In this document: positions 31,315-42,318 of the stretch, piece after piece | How positions within the stretch are numbered: position 1 is the stretch's first letter | How the letters are laid out: the number at the start of each line of letters is the position of its first letter | Assembly: GCA_014529385.2 (NCBI GenBank) | Contig: CM043956.1 | Span: 92,776,221 to 92,840,220, forward strand | DNA length: 64,000 nt | Direction of reading: 5' to 3' | Source of the DNA: Adiantum capillus-veneris | Lineage: Eukaryota > Streptophyta > Polypodiopsida > Polypodiales > Pteridaceae | Translations under genes and position numbers: made by a program | Notes under the pieces: model-generated | The model's input: only the letters and a program-made list of their open reading frames with translations | Database searches by the model: none | Told to the model about the DNA's origin: nothing

Positions 31315-34007
31315 TTAGGCTGTGTCCAAATCCCGGACAAACTCATCTGCTGCAAAGATCTTGTCCTTAGTTAAAAGAATGGGTGGAAGCAAAGGCTTAC
31401 CATAGAGAATCTCAAAAGGTGCTTTCCCCGTCGATGAGTGTATGGTATTGTTATACGCATACTCGACAAGAGGCAAATATTTCTCCCAGTCAGATTGTCG
31501 GTATGACACATAAGCTTTTAACATATCCAATACTGTGAAATTGTCTATCTCACTTTGCCCGTCCGTTTGAGGATGGTAGGTAGATGAAAAATTCAGCTTC
31601 GTACCAAGATTATCCATCAAGGCACGCCAAAAATTCCTGTCATGCGAGGATCTCGATTACTCACAATAGACTTAGGCATTCCATGATGCTTAAAGATCTG
31701 TGCCAGGAAGACCCTAGCCATATGATCTGCTTTGATCGTTTTCTTGACTGGTATAAAGTGTGCTTGCTTGCTAAACCTGTCCACAATGGTCCAGATCGCG
31801 TCATTTCCAGTCTGAGTTCTAGGGAGGTCCATGATGAAGTCCATCGCAATACTTTCCCAAGGTTCATTAGGCACAGACAAAGGTTGTAGCAACCCAGGCG
31901 TCTTATGCCGATCATACTTCACTTTTTGGCAAACCAAGCATTCCCTGACATACTTATCAATGTCTGCTTTAAGGCTAGGCCAAAAGAAATATCTTTCCAT
32001 TGCTAAGGTCGTAGGGAGAATACCCCGATGTCCCGCATAAGGCGAAGCGTGTGCTTCATCCTTGATCTTCTTTCTTAATGGTTCCGCCACACATATGGCC
32101 TGATGGTCGTAGAGATAACCGTCCCGAATGGAATAGGGAAACTCATTCTCTCCACGATGTAGCTTTCCCCAGATGGTAGAGAAGTTTGGATCATTCGGAT
32201 ACAAATCCGGTAGTGCTTCTAATTCTTGGTGATACACCGAAGTGATAGCGTTCATCCTTGGCCGCCTAGACAATGCGTCTGCGACTACATTCTTACTCCC
32301 AGCCGTGTGAAGGATCTGGAAGTGAAACATAGACAAAAAGTTTGCCCATCTCATCTGCTTTTCAGATAGTTTCCTTTGCGTAAGAGAATACCGCAAACTC
32401 TGGTGATCAGTCTTGATCACAACATCCGCTCCTAGAAGATAGTGCTTCCAGTTGGATAAGACGTGAATCACAGCCGTGAGTTCCTTTTCGTAGATTGATG
32501 CATGCAACTCTGGATCCTTAAGTCGTCTGCTTTCGTAAGCCACTGCATGGCCTTCTTGGTTTAACACTGCTCCGATGCAATCGCCTGAAGCATCGCAGTG
32601 AACCTCAAATGGTTTCCTCAAGTCAGGCACTATCAAAATAGGTCCATGGCTTAGCAAGTACTTGAGCCGATCAAAAGCTCCTTGTTGTCTCGATCCCCAT
32701 CTGAAAGGAATCTTCTTCTTTGTCAAATCATGAAGTGGTCCTGCTACATGAGCAAATCCTCGGACAAACCTTCGATAATATGAACATAATCCCAGAAAGC
32801 TACGTACATCATGTACCGTAGTGGGAATAGGCCAATCTTCTACCACTCGGATCTTGGGAGGATCCATACTCACTTTATTGTGGGAGACTATATGGCCGAG
32901 ATAGTGTATCTTAGAGAGAAAGAACTCACTCTTCTTTGCATTCACATGCAACTCATGCTTTCGCAATTCTTGAAACACTAAGTCTAAGTGCTTCCGATGT
33001 TCCTCTTCTGACTTAGAGAAGATGAGTATGTCGTCAAAGAATACTCTCGTAAAAGCTCGATACGGGCTGAAAATGCGGTCCATCATGCGATTGAACGTCG
33101 CAGGAGCATTGGTCAAGCTGAAAGGCATTACCAAGAATTCATATAGTCCAAAGGTTGTGCGGAAAGCAGTCTTATGGACATCCTCAGGGGCGATCTGTAT
33201 CTGATGATACCCACTCTTTAAGTCTATGCGACTAAAGACACTTGCACCCTGCAACTTATCAAGTATATCATCAATCCAAGGGATCGGAAAGCGATTCTTG
33301 ATCGTGATCTTGTTTAAAGACCTGTAGTCTATGCACATTCGAAACGTGCCATCTTTCTTCTGCACAAGTAGAACTGGAGAGCAGTAGGGTGAAGCACTTG
33401 GCCGTACTAACCCTTTCTCTAGAAGCTCGTTGACTTGCTTCAAAATTTCCTCTTGCTGAGCAAGACTCACCCGATAAGGGGGTTGATTGGGAGGCGAGCT
33501 ACCCGGTATGAGATCTATGCGGTGATCTTCCGGGCGTACCGGAGGGAGTTCATCAGGAAGTGTTTCCGTGAAACAATCCTTGTACTTTTCAATAAATTGA
33601 AGATGCTTAATTTCCAGACTAGAGAGAGAGTCCCTACTAGTTTTATCCTTTGCAAAAATCAAGTAAGCAGAGACACACTTCTTCATTTCTTTCTTAATGG
33701 AGATATGGCTTACAATTGGGAACTGCCAATCTCCTGCATCAGCTTGAATCTTTATTTTCTTACCCCCATGATCAAAAGTGAGGGTCTTTTCCACATAATT
33801 GGGAATAGGTGTCATGTGGAAGTGCCATGGCATACCCAAGATGATATCACATCCCTCGATGGGTGCCATAAAAAATGATTTGCGGTCCTTGTACTCGCCA
33901 ATCCGAAGATTGGGCTGTCCTTGCACGGGAGTTGCATTGGTTGTCAACCCCTCGAATGCCGATCCGGATGTAACTGGTGTGCCAAGCTGAGCCGGTGTGA
34001 GGCACAA
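31315..34007 (-). pseudogene. Gypsy B pol: protease end, RT, RNase H, integrase
   Basis: One long frame (34007-31617) plus a shifted continuation (31620-31315). RT has FRMCIDYRSLN and FFDDILIFS. RNase H has HCDASGDCIGA, YEKEL and TDHQSLRYS. Integrase has the zinc finger (HASPYAGHRG...CLVCQ), MDFIMDLP and VSNRDPRMTG. The second catalytic aspartate is Asn here (SNRDP against SDRDP in relatives), which should abolish integration. Near 31633 a one-base loss in a T-run shifts the frame; the remaining part has [10 protein letters not shown] with the glutamate intact. The start at 34007 is only the first ATG after a frameshift from gag-protease, not a true start. Confidence 0.9.
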
Positions 34008-35452
34008 TTCGTTCCGCAGTATCCACTGTCCAGGGAGATGAAGTTATCCGTGGATCCTGGATCATAAAGAATCAGTACTCGCTGGTTGTTCAAAGGCCCC
34101 CAGCCCTTCAGAAGTTGACGCTTCCCTTTCTCAGATTGTGTGTTTCCTTGAACATCTGGGATTGAGTTCGAGCTTGGCGGTGCAGGTTCCTTCCTTGCTT
34201 TCTCTTGCCTCGTAGAGGCTTGCTCTTGCCGTTGCTGCTTTAGAGGGCAGTCCGGTTTCATATGTCCTTTCTCGCCACAATAGAAGCATCTTCCTTCCTC
34301 TCTGAAAGTTTGGAGTTGGGTAGGAGAAAGATACTTGGTTCGCTTGCCAGTGCCCTCTGGCTTCTTAGAATGATCATTGTCTCTAGATGGAGGACGTTTT
34401 CTTCCTTGGCCCCCTTGGTCATCGTAGACCTCTCTTTGTCTTGCACGGTAAGTGCTATGCTCCATCTTTCTGGGCGTCCCAGTTGAGTGCAAATCCTCAG
34501 CAATGATTGCTGACTCCATCATCCTCTGAAGAGTATCATGCGGATACACCTTCATACTCTTTCGAAGCTGCGGTTGGAGACCCGCTTCGAACTTTCTTTT
34601 CTTTTCCTCGTCGGCAATCTTCATGAAGGGAGTGACCTTCAGAAGAACCGACCAATACTTGTCCACATAAGTCGTTACTCTTTCATGTTCCTTTTGGGCA
34701 AGCTAGTCCCATTCCTTCCGTATGTCCTGCTTGAAGTCAGGCGGAAGAAATTGTTCATAAAATTCAGATTTGAAGCTCTCCCAAGTTCTGGCCTGAGAAC
34801 CTTCCAGAATCTTGGCTAACCACCAATTACTTGCCGTTTCCTTGAGGTGCATCCCCACATGGCGTAATTTGGATTTTTTTGTGAAGTGCCCATTGGTAAA
34901 GGCGACTTCAAACTGTCTGATGAAGGACAGTGCTTTGGAGATGTCTCTCCGTCCGTTGTAGGTTTCGAACTTGATGTCCTTGTCGCCCGATTTGAAGACT
35001 CTCATGCGATGTTGAGACTTGCGACCATGCTTCTTGAATCGAGGCTTATCTTTAGGTTGATGTAGGGGAGTGGCAGTAGTAGCGGCTTCCTTCTTTTGAC
35101 GAGATGATCGAGAAATAGAAGTATAATCAGGAGAGTAAGATGGAGATGAGATAGAGATGTCCTTGCTGTCGTCTAGCAAAGAGAGCGCTTTTTCCTAGCC
35201 TTGCTGTGAAGTAGGCCGTTCATTCTGATCCGAAGATCCTTTGTGCACCTCGGCACGTTCTTCTTCTCTTGCCTCCTGTGGTCTCACGCCAATAGTGTTG
35301 TCTGGATGCTTGGCTGCATCAGTTCCATTCGTTTTCTTCATTCCGCCCAAAAGCTTTTGGACGTCTGGCAACAGTAAGATTTGTTGCAACTCCGCAAGCT
35401 GAGCTTGCACTTGTTGAAGCTCCTCTTCAACGCTTCTCCCTTGGCTCGACAT
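33944..35452 (-). pseudogene. Gypsy B gag and protease start
   Basis: From the ATG at 35452 the frame runs to 33944 with two in-frame stops, both TAG, at about 35192 and about 34700. The parts are a coiled-coil-like N-terminus (EEELQQVQAQLAELQQILLL), the gag core (ALSFIRQFEVAFTNG; LRHVGMHLKETASNWWLAKI), the DKYWSVLLKVTPF region and a CCHC knuckle (CFYCGEKGHMKPDC). The protease motif is ILYDPGSTDNFISLD. Soon after it the frame is lost near 34020. Similarity in order and motif to element A gag shows they are the same broad lineage. Confidence 0.88.
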
Positions 35453-35497
35453 GGTTCTTCCCGGAATTGTCCTTTTCAGAGAAAGAGAGGAGTAGGA

Positions 35498-35509
35498 GCT
35501 CTGATACCA
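35498..35509 (-). other. Primer-binding site of element B
   Basis: gctctgatacca is the complement of TGGTATCAGAGC, one base from the 5' LTR at 35511. Confidence 0.92.
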
Positions 35510-35510
35510 T

Positions 35511-36777
35511 TGTCACAAAACGGGAGCGCACACGAGCACTTAGAAATCTGAAAAATAATATACTTTGCAAAAGGGAGAGAAGGGAGAAGATCGACACAGT
35601 ATTGGGGACCAGAAGATAGGCTGGTCCCCCTCCGTTAAGAGTATTCTTTTATTCAGGGAGAATTCTTATACAAGCACGAGAACCCGAGGAAACCCCTCCG
35701 TTCTGTAATCTTAGACCCGAGGGTCGTGCTTTCCCGTAAAGGGCTTGGGCACAAGGCCGTCCTTCCCGTAAGGGACTTAGGCGTGAAGCCGTACTTTCCT
35801 GTAAGGGACTTAGGCGTGAAGCCGTACTTCCCGTGAAGGGCCTTCCTGTGAGACGGGAGATTCCTGCAAAACAAACCACACAAAGCAACAATTCTCAATT
35901 TGTATCAACACCTTATACCTGTCGCTCCTTGCTCGGAGAATCGACCTCCGTACTCAATCGTCACGCGAACACTTGCAGATTCTGTCGCCAGTCTCTGCTC
36001 CAGAATCCTAGCGCTAGTGCTTTTTTGCTGCTTCTGGCTCTTGCAGATTGAAACGCTGGCTACCCTTTTATAGGGTCTGACACCCGGCAGGAATAGGGGT
36101 CCAAAAGCAGAGCTTGGCGCTCCTAGAGAGAGTAGAGAGAAAATCGCGTTTTCTAGAGAGAGGAGAGAGATCGCAATTCAGCCCCCCCTGCGTTGGTTTT
36201 AGCGCTGGCTTTTTTTATAAGAGCCTTGCCTGCTTTATTTTATTAATAAAGGGGCCGGTCACTTAAAAGTGACCGGTCACTTTATAAAATAAAGTGTGAA
36301 CATGTTCAAACTTTAAAAACTCACTCAGTTAGTGAAAACAATGCTACACGGACACATTCCAGGCATCCCCGGGTGCAGGACACGACACAGATGCAATGTA
36401 GACACAAACTCCTCGCGGGAAAACATCTGTCCTCCTGCGACTGTTCCTGCTTTATTCTTGTGCTTGCGTTCTTACGCGTACTTTCTTACTCAGTTCGAAT
36501 TTCCTCCTTAGCCTACGGGATGCCCCCTTACTGATGCACCCGTCACCCATCATGTGACGCATCAGGGGCACTTGTAACCCGGCCCTTTCCACCGAACTTA
36601 CGGAAACTCCTTCGCGATGTTTACCGTCACCCATCAAATGACACATCAGAGTTCGTCCGTTCTTGATGGCAGTTCCTGTAGCTACAATCTTTTAACAGTT
36701 CTTAGTGCACATAATAACATATCCTAGAAAAGAGATTTAATCATTAAAAAAAAAAGAAAATAGTCCAATTAGCAATA
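35511..36777 (-). repeat. 5' LTR of gypsy element B
   Basis: 1267 bp. Same sequence as 29427-30756 apart from scattered changes, and only two tandem 31-32 bp units (about 35767-35830) where the other LTR has three. Its outer end reads AATAG where CA is expected, so one terminal base is mutated. Confidence 0.92.
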
Positions 36778-37062
36778 GTTGTGCAGGTTTGAGGTTGTTG
36801 CAAATGTACTTTGGTTTTATTGTTGAAGTTGGAGCATTCATGCACAAGATGTATGCTTCATGTGTGTGCTGAAATTTCAGTATTTACTACTGAAATTTAT
36901 CTCTTTTACTGTTGTACACTTTGGATAAAGTGTTTGTAACCCAGTGTTACGTTTTCTTGCACTTCTATAATGTTCTCTGAGCTTGTAAGAGGCTAAAATT
37001 GCAACTTGCAGCCTGCTGTTATAAAATTACAGCAGTGAATTTTTGGTCTGTTTTGCATCGAA

Positions 37063-38346
37063 ATGGCTTCCAATGCATCTACAAGTAGCAGTGAGTCAAA
37101 GTCTTTGATGGAAATCAAAAGATTTGATGGCACTGGCTTTGATTTGTGGAAGGAAAGAATGCAAGGCATTCTATTCCTTAAAGATTGCGAAGATGCATTG
37201 CTCGCAGCAAAACCTGAAAACTTGTCAGATGCAGATTGGGCAAAGCTGAACAAAAAGGCTATTGCTTATATCAAAATGGCTGTGTCAGATGATGTGCTTA
37301 CTGATATTAAGCGTCTTGACACTGCACATGCTATTTGGCAGAAGTTGACTAGTTCGTATGAGAATAAAACTCCTATGAATCAAGTTCATCTCATGCGGAA
37401 ACTTGTAAACATGGAATTGGATGAGGCAAAGCCTGCATCTGAGCATTTGAATGTGTTTACAGGTGTTTTGAGTCAACTTCAAGATTCAGGGCTGCAACCA
37501 TTTGATGACAAGTTGAAAGCTATCTTTCTTTTGATGACTTTGCCTGACAGTTGGGAAGCGCTTGTTGTGTCATTGTCAAACAATGCTGCTTTAACCTATG
37601 ATGGTGTAAGAGGTTCCATTCTCAATGAGGAGATTAGGAGGAAAGCCAGTGGTGAAGGCAGTGGCACAACTTATCATGTAAGAGGCAGGTCAGAGAAAAG
37701 GAACAATGTAGCTAACAGGGGCAAGAGTAGAAGTAAGAGCAAGGGAAAATCTCAAGATTTAACTTGCTATCAATGTGGACGCAAAGGGCATAAAAAGCCT
37801 GATTGTAGATTTTACAAGCAAGAGCTCGAGAGGAAGAAGCAGCAGCAGGGTAAGAAGAAGAAGGATGCAAAAGATGCTAAAGGTGATGATGACACCTCCT
37901 CTTCTTCCAAGGATGTTGGCAAGGCCAATGTGGCCTCTAGTGTGGTCATAGAGGAAAATGTTGATGTGGACGAAGCACTTGTTGTAGCTTCGAGTGTCTT
38001 TGATGATGTTGTGGCTATGGCAAGTGATATGTATATCATGAAGCTAGATCTTATTGACGCTTTGCTTTCAACACATGATGGGCTGTCCCAGTCTTGGATA
38101 GTAGACAGTGGTGCCTCATTTCATGTAACTCCTTCTTTGGAGTCTTTTGCCACATACACTGAGGTAACCTGGGTAAAGTTTACTTGGGTAATAACTATGC
38201 ATGTGACATTGAGGGTGTTGGCACCATTCACTTGGCTTTGGAAAATGGCCAAGAACTTGTTTTGCATGATGTTAGGTATGTGCCTGGCAATAAGAAGAGT
38301 CTGCTATCAGTTGGGCAGCTGGATGTAAAGGGCTACTTCACTACTT
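37063..38346 (+). pseudogene. Copia C gag and protease
   Basis: ATG at 37063. The gag core has EIKRFDGTGFDLWKERMQGI, AHAIWQKLTSSYENKT and MTLPDSWEALV, all copia gag hallmarks. A CCHC knuckle (CYQCGRKGHKKPDC) lies at residues 235-248, followed by a Lys-rich tract. The protease active site is SWIVDSGASFHVT near residue 345. After YTEV (about 38165) the frame shifts by one base. The correct protease continuation is readable in another frame through HDVRYVPGNKKSLLSVGQL up to about 38345. The gag part is intact and could be made as a separate protein, but gag-pol read-through is lost. Confidence 0.92.
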
Positions 38347-38359
38347 TTGGTGGTGGCTC

Positions 38360-39459
38360 TTGAAAAATACAAAAGGGTTCTATATGGTTGGGAAGGGCAG
38401 CAAAAGGGGAACTTTATACTATTTGCATTGCAAGGCCTTACTTGGCAAGTTTGTTGCTATGGCTGAAGTTCATTGTCCAATGGAACTTTGGCATAAGAGA
38501 CTTGGCCATACGAGTGAGAAAGGATTGCAGGTTCTCTCCTCTCTTGGGAGATTTGATGTAAAAGGTCCTTGCCTTCAATTTTGTAAAGATTGTATCTTTG
38601 GTAAACAAGTGAAGTTCTCTTATTCGTTTGGTGTCTCTAAAAAGTTGCATGCTCTTGATTTAGTACATTCAGATGTTTGCACTATGCCTGTGAGCTCACA
38701 TGGTGGTGCACGCTATTTTGTATCTTTCATTGATGATTTCAGTAGAAAGACTTGGGTGTATGTACTTAAAAACAAGAGTGATGTTTTTGACGCTTTTAAA
38801 AGATTTCATGCTTTTGTGACCACACAAAAGGGTCTCAAGTTAAAGGCCATAAGAACAGATAATGGGGGAGAGTATGTATCACGTGAATTTAATGTTTTTT
38901 GTGAGATGCATGGTATTAAAAGGGAGTTACCAACCCCTTATAATCCATCATCTAATGGCGTGGCTGAGAGATATAACCGCACAATTTGTGAGAGGATACG
39001 TTGCATGTTGTCCAGAGCTAATCTTCTGCAAGAATTTTGGGGAGAAGCTTTGAAAACTGCAGTTCATGTATGCAACCGTTCTCCAAATCGTGCTTTGGAC
39101 AATGGCATCCCCGAAGAGGTTTGGTCTGGCAAACCTGCTTCATATGACCATTTGCGTTTTTTGGCTGCGAGGCATTTGTGCATGTGCCTGTAGATCAAAG
39201 GACTAAGCTAGACATGAAATCCATCAGAGGCATCTTCATGGGTTATGGAGATGAGGGTGAGATGGGTTACAGAGTATGGCTACCTGATTACAGGAAGGTT
39301 ATACGTAGCCGAGATGTAGTATTTAATGAGGCTAAATTGCTCCATAATGCTACACATGTAGACCATGATAAAAAGAGGGTCAAATTTCATAATGACAAGC
39401 CAGCCATAAAGCCTTCCTTGGCTGAAAATATGGTGCCTATTGATGCTGAAAATGAGTAG
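38360..39459 (+). pseudogene. Copia C integrase
   Basis: The zinc finger is WHKRLGHTSEKGL...CKDCIFGK. Catalytic residues are present: the first aspartate in DLVHSDVC, the second in RTDNGGEYVS and the glutamate in NGVAERYNRT. The C-terminal part (MKSIRGIFMGYGDEGEMGYR) is displaced by a one-base frameshift near 39168, so the first frame ends at 39193 and the second runs 39178-39459. Integrase would insert the cDNA; this copy cannot make it in one piece. A stop at about 38360 (TGA after FGGGS) separates it from protease. Confidence 0.9.
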
Positions 39460-40790
39460 CAACCATTTGTGCAACAGCCAGAAGAGAATGGACAAATAGA
39501 TGCACAAAATGGGGTAGAACACAATGACCAGCAGGCTGAAAATAATTTACAGCAGGGTATAAATGCTGAAAATCAGCCGCTAAATGATAACGGAATCATT
39601 CCTGAGGATGAAGACCCTTTACCGGCAAATGTAGATCATTGGGTGAGGAGATCTACACGTCAGAGACGTCAACCAGAGAGGTTTCAATCATCTTTGGATT
39701 GTGTTTTGTTGACTGATGAGGGAGAGCCTCTTACATACAAAGAGGCCCAGTCTTGTGACGACAAAAGTAAGTGGGAGCTTGCTATGAAATCTGAGATGCA
39801 ATCACTGTATGCAAATAATACACGAGAGCAAAAGTAAGTGGGAGCTTGCTATGAAATCTGAGATGCAATCACTGTATGCAAATAATACACGAGAGCTTGT
39901 GCATTTGCCCAAAGGTAGGAAAGCTATTCCTAACAAGTGGGTTTATAAGATCAAATGTGTTGATGACAAACCCAAATACAAAGCACGTTTAGTTGCTAAG
40001 GGTTATGCACAGAAGGAAATCTTCTCACCTGTAGTGAAGATGTCTACTCTCCGTGTGTTGTTTGCTCTATGTGCTATCTTGGATTTGGAGCTTGATCAAA
40101 TGGATGTGATCATTGCTTTCTTACATGGTGACTTGGATGAGGAGCTGTATATGTTGCAGCCTTAGGGCTTTGTCATTCCAGGGAAAGAGCATTTGATATG
40201 CAAACTGAAACGCAACTTGTATGGGTTGAAACAAGCTCCTAGACAGTGGTACAAAAAGTTTGATACTTTTATGCTCAATCATGGTTTCAAACGCAGTCAA
40301 GCAGATCACTGTCTTTACACTAAAAAGGCTTCTGATGGTAGTCTTATTGTGCTAGTCCTATATGTGGATGACATGTTGATTGCTGGCAAGCATAAGGAGA
40401 CTTTGAATGCTTTGAAAAAGGAGTTGAATTCAGCTTTCTCGATGAAAGATTTGGGTGCAGCTGAACATATTTTGGGTGTGCGTATTAGGAGGGATAGAAA
40501 GAAGCGTCTTTTATTCCTTTCTCAAGACAAGTACATCAAGAAAGTACTTGAGAGATTTAATATGGCTGATGCTAAGCCTCTTGGTGTGCCCTTACCTCCG
40601 CACACAAAGCTTAGCAAGCTTGATTGCCCAAAAGATGATGTAGTTGCTCATGCTATGAAAGGCATTCCTTATGCTTCAGCTTGTGGTTCATTGATGTATG
40701 CCATGGTTAATACATGACCAGACATTGCTTATGCATTGGGAGTTGTTAGCAGGTTCATGTCTAATCCTGGCAAACCACATTGGGAGGTAG
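39460..40790 (+). pseudogene. Copia C linker and reverse transcriptase
   Basis: An acidic linker (39469-39700, with Gln/Asn-rich text and RRSTRQRRQPERF) leads into RT. RT features are WELAMKSEMQSLYANNT, NKWVYKIK, KYKARLVAKGYAQK, FSPVVKMSTLRVLFAL, AFLHGDLDEELYM, LKQAPRQWYKKFD and the catalytic YVDDMLIAG near 40361-40387. It is disabled by a 67-bp tandem duplication (39763-39896) that shifts the frame, by loss of the GIDYDE-type residues after AQKE, by TAG at about 40163 inside LQP-GF, and by TGA at 40715 where an Arg precedes PDIAYALG. Confidence 0.9.
39763..39896 (+). repeat. Perfect 67-bp tandem duplication inside copia C RT
   Basis: Units 39763-39829 and 39830-39896 look identical (start aaaagtaagtgggagcttgc, end acacgagagc). 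As 67 is not a multiple of three, the second unit changes the frame. Confidence 0.95.
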
Positions 40791-41321
40791 TGGAGCATAT
40801 TCAGGTACTTAAAAGGTACACTGGACACATGTATATGTTATGGCAAGGGTACACTATCATTGCGGGGATTCTGTGATTCGGACATGGCAGGTGATCTTGA
40901 CACTAGAAAGTCTACCAGTGGGTATATATTCACACTTGCTGGGGGTGCTATTTCATGGTGTTCAAGGTTACAGAAGATTGTGGCACTGAGCACTACAGAG
41001 GCTGAATATATTTCAGCCACAGAGGCTTCTAAGGAAGCTATTTGGCTTGGCAGGTTGGTCAGAGACTTTGGTCTTCTTGCATATGCTCCAGTGCTTGGTT
41101 GTGATAGTCAGAGTGTTGTATGCCTGGCTAAGAATGCCATGTTCCATGCTCGTACCAAACACATTGATGTGCGGTGCCATTTTATACGACAAGTATTGGA
41201 TGATGGCCTTGTCACACTGACAAAGGTCAAGACACAGGATAACCCTGCAGATGTTCTCACTACTAAGTGTCTTGCTAAAACACAACATCAGCATTGCTTA
41301 CACTTAGTGGGAGTTACTTAA
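40791..41321 (+). pseudogene. Copia C RNase H
   Basis: RNase H removes the RNA template during cDNA synthesis. The frame 40860-41321 has GFCDSDMAGDLDTRKSTSGY (catalytic Asp), ALSTTEAEYISATEASKEA (catalytic Glu), DSQSVVCLAKN (catalytic Asp) and FHARTKHIDVRCHFIR, the full copia RNase H signature. It ends naturally at TAA 41319-41321, just before the polypurine tract. Just upstream (40791-40859) a frame change separates it from RT. The domain itself is complete, so decay of this element lies mainly in RT and integrase. Confidence 0.9.
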
Positions 41322-41352
41322 AGGTACCACATCGGGCCTTTAAGTGGGAGGT

Positions 41353-41622
41353 TGTTGGGTCTAAAGGCCCTCTTATAGCCTCTCTTACTCATTTATTCAT
41401 TCTTTTTTACTTGGGTGTGTTCACACCCAAATGCCATTTAAATGGTCATAAGTTTGTACGCTTACATAATAATAAAACATAGGGCTTTTAGTGGTGTGCC
41501 CAAGAAACACACTAAGAAATCGTACGATCTACTCTCTCCCTCTCTCTGCAACAGCGCTCACGCTCACTCTCTCTCTGCTCGTGGGCTCTTCTACACCCAT
41601 CGCTAGCCCCTCTCTCACTTCA
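41353..41622 (+). repeat. LTR of copia element C (right)
   Basis: 270 bp, preceded by the polypurine tract TAAGTGGGAGGT and followed by the target duplication AGGGG. Confidence 0.95.
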
Positions 41623-41627
41623 AGGGG

Positions 41628-41731
41628 CCTAAACCCTAAGAAGAACTAGTAACAGAAGAAGAAGTCCTACCAACTTATGGGGACCCCGTTCGATGGGGCC
41701 CCAAGTGACAAGGATTAAAATAAAGCAGGAC

Positions 41732-41802
<71 letters not shown>

Positions 41803-41831
41803 TTGATGATGTGGCAGATTTTCGAAAATTG
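41628..41831 (+). repeat. Element D left LTR, second part (truncated)
   Basis: Continues the LTR after element C (cctaaaccctaagaagaa against cctaaacccttagaagaa in the right LTR). It contains a CA microsatellite at 41735-41800, against 42285-42316 in the right LTR. It diverges from LTR sequence after aaaattg at 41831. Confidence 0.85.
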
Positions 41832-42109
41832 TGATGGCTAATTTTACTACGTCGGAATATCAAGAGTTCCGATTTGGACGAAAGGAGAAGCTAACTCCTT
41901 GATCAAAAGAGTAGAAAGGAGAAGCTAACTTCTTGATCAAAAGAGCCGAAAGGAGAAGCTAACTCCTTGATCAAAAGAGCAGAAAGGAGAAGCTAACTCC
42001 TTAATAAATAGAGCAAACTGATTGTCCCTCGAAAATTTTTGAGCTAACTTGAGTTGTTTTGCAGATATGCTGTAATCGCGGACGATTACTCTCTTTCAAG
42101 AAGGGGAGA
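41832..42109 (+). repeat. Element D internal 3' remnant with four tandem 34-bp repeats and polypurine tract
   Basis: aaaggagaagctaactcc recurs four times (41879-42013) with a unit of about 34 bp. The segment ends in AAGAAGGGGAGA directly before the LTR. The same sequence, with two repeat units, appears in reverse at 55302-55543. Confidence 0.9.
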
Positions 42110-42281
42110 TGTAACAAACCGTTGACGTGTCAAAGCCTTGAAGAAGGGGTCCAACTTGCAGATGTCGGCCGAGTGGCCTAAACCCTTAGAAGAACAAGTA
42201 ACAAAAGAAGAAGTCCTACCAACTTATGGGGATCCTGTTCGATGGGGCCCCAAGTGACAAAGGATTAAAATAAAGCAGGAC

Positions 42282-42318
<37 letters not shown>

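Larger units (their letters stand above)
29427..36777 (-). mobile_element. Ty3/gypsy element B (minus strand), inside copia C
   Basis: LTRs 29427-30756 and 35511-36777. A perfect 5-bp target duplication GTTGT flanks it (29422-29426, 36778-36782). On the minus strand: primer site, gag with knuckle, protease, RT, RNase H, integrase, chromodomain-like tail, polypurine tract. It is chromovirus-like and related to A. It is disabled by two in-frame TAG codons, frameshifts and a lost integrase aspartate. Confidence 0.95.
28480..41622 (+). mobile_element. Ty1/copia element C, interrupted by gypsy B
   Basis: LTRs are 270 bp each, flanked by a perfect target duplication AGGGG (28475-28479 and 41623-41627). 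Leader 28753-29426 resumes at 36783 after gypsy B. Coding runs 37063-41321: gag, protease, integrase, RT, RNase H, with about three frameshifts and several stops. It ends in polypurine tract TAAGTGGGAGGT (41341-41352). Without B the element is about 5.8 kb. Confidence 0.95.
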
